Shown: positions 8,111 through 10,571 of the stretch, in pieces
Layout of the letters: each line of letters opens with the position of its first letter
Numbering within the stretch: the first letter of the stretch is position 1
From: Alphaproteobacteria bacterium
GTDB taxonomy: Bacteria; Pseudomonadota; Alphaproteobacteria; Sphingomonadales; Sphingomonadaceae
Reading direction: 5' to 3'
DNA: 10,571 nt
Assembly: GCA_018830415.1 (NCBI GenBank)
Contig: JAHJSJ010000014.1
Span: 1-10,571, forward strand
Program-made: the position numbers and the translations under genes
The notes under the pieces: model-generated
What the model was told of the DNA's origin: nothing
Database searches by the model: none
Seen by the model: the letters and a program-made list of their open reading frames with translations, nothing else

Positions 8111-8170
8111 GGGGCTCCCTTTCGAAGGGGCGGTGCCCTCACCCCCAACCCCTCCCCAAGGGGAGGGGAG
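8111..8170. repeat. G/C-tract palindromic repeat between convergent genes
   Basis: The right half contains CCCCTCCCC (8149-8157), AA, GGGGAGGGG (8160-8168), a near-perfect hairpin. Bases 8143-8168 are the exact reverse complement of 4806-4831 in the atpD-atpC gap. The left half has a smaller palindrome, CCCTTTCGAAGGGG, at 8117-8130. The element lies in the 154-base space between the SciP-like gene and the oppositely oriented HNH gene. It may act as a 3'-end structure for either, although no T-tract is present. Confidence 0.85.
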
Positions 8171-8191
8171 ACTTTGATTCAACAGGAGAGG

Positions 8192-8458
8192 TTAACGCGT
8201 CGGCGCGTCGAAATCGGCGGGCTTGTTCGCTACCCACCCAACGAATTTGGCGATCGCAGGATTGTCGCGGATCACGCTCGCCTTGTCACCGATCCGCGCC
8301 AATTCATTATTGGTGAAGTTGGCGTGGATTGTCTTGTGGCAGATCGGGTGGATCGGCACCTTCACCTTGCCCTTCTTGGCCTTGGGCACCGGGTGATGCC
8401 ATTGCTCAATGTCGCCAAGCGGGCGGGAACAGAGCCAGCAGTTGGGGTGGTCGCTCAC
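8192..8458 (-). CDS. Small HNH-endonuclease-like zinc protein
   Basis: The predicted protein is 88 residues. CWLC (C7 and C10) and C40 in PICHKTIH (38-45) are potential metal ligands, and QWHHPVP (19-25) gives the paired histidines at 21-22 that open HNH motifs. The arrangement CxxC, then HH, then IC-H-xx-IH matches the small HNH (beta-beta-alpha-metal) fold. However, the central Asn of the classical motif seems to be replaced by His (PIHPIC), so nuclease activity is uncertain. The GTG start at 8458 overlaps the glmU stop by 4 bases (GTGA), with GGAGA just upstream inside glmU, so it is probably co-translated with glmU. The cellular function is unknown. A degenerate or structural zinc protein is the main alternative. 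Confidence 0.7.
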   Translation of the reverse strand: MSDHPNCWLCSRPLGDIEQWHHPVPKAKKGKVKVPIHPICHKTIHANFTNNELARIGDKASVIRDNPAIAKFVGWVANKPADFDAPTR

Positions 8459-9822
8459 TTCTTCTCCGCCGCTTTTTTCTTCTTCATCGCGTCGTGAAAG
8501 CGATCCGCCCAGCCCGGCTTCACCAATTGTTCGGCGCGCACCATGCGCAGCTCTCCGGGCGCGACATCGCGGCTGACGGTGCTGCCCGCCGCGACAATCG
8601 CATCCGCGCCGATGCTGACGGGGGCGACCAGCGATGAGTTCGATCCGATGAAGGCGCGTTCACCGATCACGGTCTTGTGCTTGAAATAGCCATCATAATT
8701 GCAGGTGATCGTGCCCGCACCGATATTCGCCCCCGCGCCGATGGTGGCATCGCCGAGATAGGTGAGGTGGCTGGCCTTGGCACCTTCGCCCAGCACCGCG
8801 TTCTTCACCTCGACGAAATTGCCGACGAAGCTGCCTTCGGCCAGCACCGTGCCGGGGCGCAGGCGGGCAAAGGGGCCGACCTTGACCCCGCTCGCCAACT
8901 TTGCGCCTTCGATGTGCGAATTGGCGCGGATCAGCACGTTGTCCGCAATCGCAACGCCGGGGCCAAAGAACACATTGGGTTCAATCGTCACATCGCGGCC
9001 CACCTGCGTGTCCCAACTGAAGAACACCGTGTCGGGCGCAATCAGGGTTGCGCCTTCGTCCATCGCCCGCATCCGCCGCGCCGCCTGCCAGCGGACCTCT
9101 GCCGCCGCGAGTTCAGCGCGGCTGTTGATCCCGGCAACTTCATCGGGCGTTTCCGCCACGATCACCGCGCAGGTGCGCCCGTCGGCAATCGCGATGTTGA
9201 CGATGTCGGGGAGGTAATATTCGCCCTGCGCGTTATCATTGCCGACCCGCGCCAGCAGCGCGAACAGATCGTCCGCGCGCGCGGCGATCAAGCCGGAATT
9301 GCAAAGGTTGCAGGCGCGCTCGCCCTCATCCGCGTCCTTGTATTCGACCATCTTGAGGATGCGGCCATCATCATCCGCGATCACCCGTCCGTAATGCAGC
9401 GGATCGGCAGGCTCAAACCCCAGCACCACCGCAGCGGGCGTATCGCCGCCGTGGAGCCGTTCCAGCATCGCGCGCATGGTCGCCGCCTTGACGAACGGCA
9501 CGTCGCCATACAGCACCAGCACATCGCCCGCAAAACCCGTCAGCGCGCCCTCGGCCTGCTGCACCGCATGGCCGGTGCCAAGCTGCGGTTCCTGCAGGCA
9601 GGTCGCCGCGCGCGCGCCCACCGCCGTTTCGATCTGTTCACGCCCCGCGCCAACCACCACCGCCAGCCGCTCTGGCCCCAGTTCTTCGACCGAGGCCATC
9701 AGGTGATCCAGCATCGCCCGCCCCGCAATCGGGTGCAGCACCTTGTGCCTGTCACTCTTCATGCGGGTGCCCTTGCCCGCAGCAAGGATGATCGCGGCAA
9801 ACGGATTGGTCGTGGTGTTCAT
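8455..9822 (-). CDS. glmU: Bifunctional GlmU: GlcN-1-P acetyltransferase / GlcNAc-1-P uridylyltransferase
   Basis: GlmU makes UDP-N-acetylglucosamine from glucosamine-1-phosphate in the cytoplasm, feeding peptidoglycan and lipopolysaccharide synthesis. The protein is 455 residues, the usual size. The N-terminal uridylyltransferase domain has LAAGKGTRM (13-21), Lys27, QLGTGHA (80-86), YGDVPF with the metal-binding Asp107, and GINSR (231-235). The C-terminal left-handed beta-helix acetyltransferase has NFVEVK with Lys340, SHLTYLGD with His352 and Tyr355, and NIGAGTITCNYDG (366-378). These match E. coli K351, H363, Y366, N377 and N386 with a constant offset of 11. The frame is open upstream to 10116, but that part lies antisense to gph. 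The ATG at 9822 has AGGGG at 9828-9832 and starts the family homology. It has a Lys-rich tail and overlaps the HNH gene downstream. Confidence 0.98.
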   Translation of the reverse strand: MNTTTNPFAAIILAAGKGTRMKSDRHKVLHPIAGRAMLDHLMASVEELGPERLAVVVGAGREQIETAVGARAATCLQEPQLGTGHAVQQAEGALTGFAGDVLVLYGDVPFVKAATMRAMLERLHGGDTPAAVVLGFEPADPLHYGRVIADDDGRILKMVEYKDADEGERACNLCNSGLIAARADDLFALLARVGNDNAQGEYYLPDIVNIAIADGRTCAVIVAETPDEVAGINSRAELAAAEVRWQAARRMRAMDEGATLIAPDTVFFSWDTQVGRDVTIEPNVFFGPGVAIADNVLIRANSHIEGAKLASGVKVGPFARLRPGTVLAEGSFVGNFVEVKNAVLGEGAKASHLTYLGDATIGAGANIGAGTITCNYDGYFKHKTVIGERAFIGSNSSLVAPVSIGADAIVAAGSTVSRDVAPGELRMVRAEQLVKPGWADRFHDAMKKKKAAEKK

Positions 9823-9898
9823 GATAGCCCCTGTAAGCAAAGCTGCGCCTGCCAGCAAATACTTGCAGTTTGATGTCGCATCCGCCACCGCGCCCGCC
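9823..9898. promoter_or_regulatory. Divergent glmU / gph intergenic region
   Basis: This 76-base gap separates the two divergent starts and should contain the promoters of both genes, possibly overlapping. The glmU ribosome binding site (AGGGG on the minus strand) is at 9828-9832. I could not identify convincing -35/-10 pairs in either direction. Confidence 0.45.
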
Positions 9899-10571
9899 AT
9901 GACGCAATTTCCTTTTGATGCAATCGGCTTCGACCTTGATGGCACGCTGCTCGATACGTTCCGCGATCTGGGTGCGGCGGTGAACCATGCGCTGGTGCTG
10001 GGCGGGTTTGAGGCGGCACCGCTCGATACCTCGAAAGACCTGATCGGCGGCGGGGCCAAGATCATGCTGGCGCGCGCGGTGGAAGCGCAGGGCGGCCTGC
10101 CCGATGATGAGTTCAAGCGGCTCTACAAGGCGATGCTGGCCTATTACGAGGCGCATAACGCCGTCCACACCGCGCCCTATCCCGGCGTGCGTGAGGCGCT
10201 GGCAGAGCTGGCATCGCAGGGCGTGCGGATGGCGGTCGTCACCAATAAGTTTGAAGGTTTTGCCCGCAGCATCCTGACCCAGCTTGATCTGATCGGCGCG
10301 TTTGAAACCGTGATCGGCGGGGATTCGATGGGCAAGGGCGATGATGGCCAGTTCCTCGCCAAACCGCACCCCGCCCCGGTGATCGCCGCGTGCGCAGCCA
10401 CGGGAGGCGGCCGCTTTGTGTTCATCGGCGATTCGACCTATGATGTGCGCAGCGCCAGGGCTGCGGGCGTCCCGGTGGTCGCAGCTGCTTATGGCTATTG
10501 CGACAAGCCTGCACACGAACTCGGCGCGGATGCGGTGATCGATTCGTTCGCGGGGCTGATCCCGGCGCTAA
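9899..10571 (+). CDS. gph: Phosphoglycolate phosphatase-type HAD hydrolase (Gph), cut by the window end
   Basis: The family dephosphorylates 2-phosphoglycolate, produced by DNA repair or by Rubisco oxygenation, to glycolate. The frame is open from the ATG at 9899 to the right edge: 224 codons plus one base, no stop. Since family members are about 220-230 residues, only the last few residues are probably missing. HAD motif I is DLDGTLLDT (12-20) with Asp12 as nucleophile and Asp14 as acid/base. Motif II is VVTNK with Thr115, motif III is the Lys of KPHP (155), and motif IV is GDSTYD (177-182). An alpha-helical cap lies between motifs I and II. About 7 extra residues (around GKGDDGQ, 145-151) come before motif III. 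The gene is divergent from glmU. Phosphatase activity is well supported; the exact substrate is assigned by family only. Confidence 0.9.
   Translation, partial: MTQFPFDAIGFDLDGTLLDTFRDLGAAVNHALVLGGFEAAPLDTSKDLIGGGAKIMLARAVEAQGGLPDDEFKRLYKAMLAYYEAHNAVHTAPYPGVREALAELASQGVRMAVVTNKFEGFARSILTQLDLIGAFETVIGGDSMGKGDDGQFLAKPHPAPVIAACAATGGGRFVFIGDSTYDVRSARAAGVPVVAAAYGYCDKPAHELGADAVIDSFAGLIPAL

Noticed and set aside
8677..9873. 398-residue open frame on the plus strand opposite glmU
   Set aside because: It is rich in His, Arg and Ala with no recognisable domain, as expected for the antisense of a GC-rich gene. GlmU on the other strand is unmistakable.
9823..10116. 98-residue N-terminal extension of GlmU
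   Set aside because: It overlaps gph in antisense and has low-complexity Ser/Pro/Ala composition; GlmU homology starts at the ATG at 9822.

Overview
The window looks like chromosomal DNA from a GC-rich alphaproteobacterium, most likely of the order Sphingomonadales (an Erythrobacter- or Sphingomonas-like genome). I infer this from four things: the F1-only ATP synthase operon in the order atpH-atpA-atpG-atpD-atpC with no F0 genes beside it, the very short epsilon subunit, a DUF1153/SciP-like small protein, and the GC-rich palindromic intergenic repeats common in this group. The species cannot be fixed from the sequence alone.

Region 1 (1-5322) is the F1-ATPase operon. It starts with a 139-base leader that I could not annotate further, followed by atpH (delta), atpA (alpha), atpG (gamma), atpD (beta) and atpC (epsilon). 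It ends in a strong intrinsic terminator at 5295-5322. Together the five genes encode the soluble catalytic head and stalk of the ATP synthase. The atpH-atpA gap is only 11 bases. Each of the other three gaps (98, 136 and 142 bases) is filled by a composite inverted repeat, and a fourth element lies between atpC and the terminator.

Region 2 (5397-7594) is a single transcription unit: a secreted prolyl-oligopeptidase-like serine peptidase (S9 family) with a TTG start, a signal peptide and an intact Ser-Asp-His triad. It ends in its own hairpin terminator.

Region 3 (7594-8191) has a 16-bp operator-like palindrome, a roughly 180-base upstream stretch and a small DUF1153/SciP-like protein. A GC-rich repeat follows, in the gap between this gene and the convergent genes beyond it. 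That repeat shares a 26-base core with the atpD-atpC element.

Region 4 (8192-9822, minus strand) is glmU, the bifunctional UDP-GlcNAc synthesis enzyme, translationally coupled through a 4-base overlap to a small HNH-type zinc protein. Region 5 (9899 to the right edge, plus strand) is gph, a phosphoglycolate phosphatase-type HAD hydrolase, divergent from glmU across a 76-base gap and cut off by the window end.

Most of the window is housekeeping DNA. I see no phage, transposase, CRISPR or clear novel system. The points most worth a second look are the repeat elements in every wide gap of the atp operon, the palindrome upstream of the SciP-like gene, the epsilon subunit with no C-terminal domain, and the glmU-coupled HNH protein with a degenerate motif.
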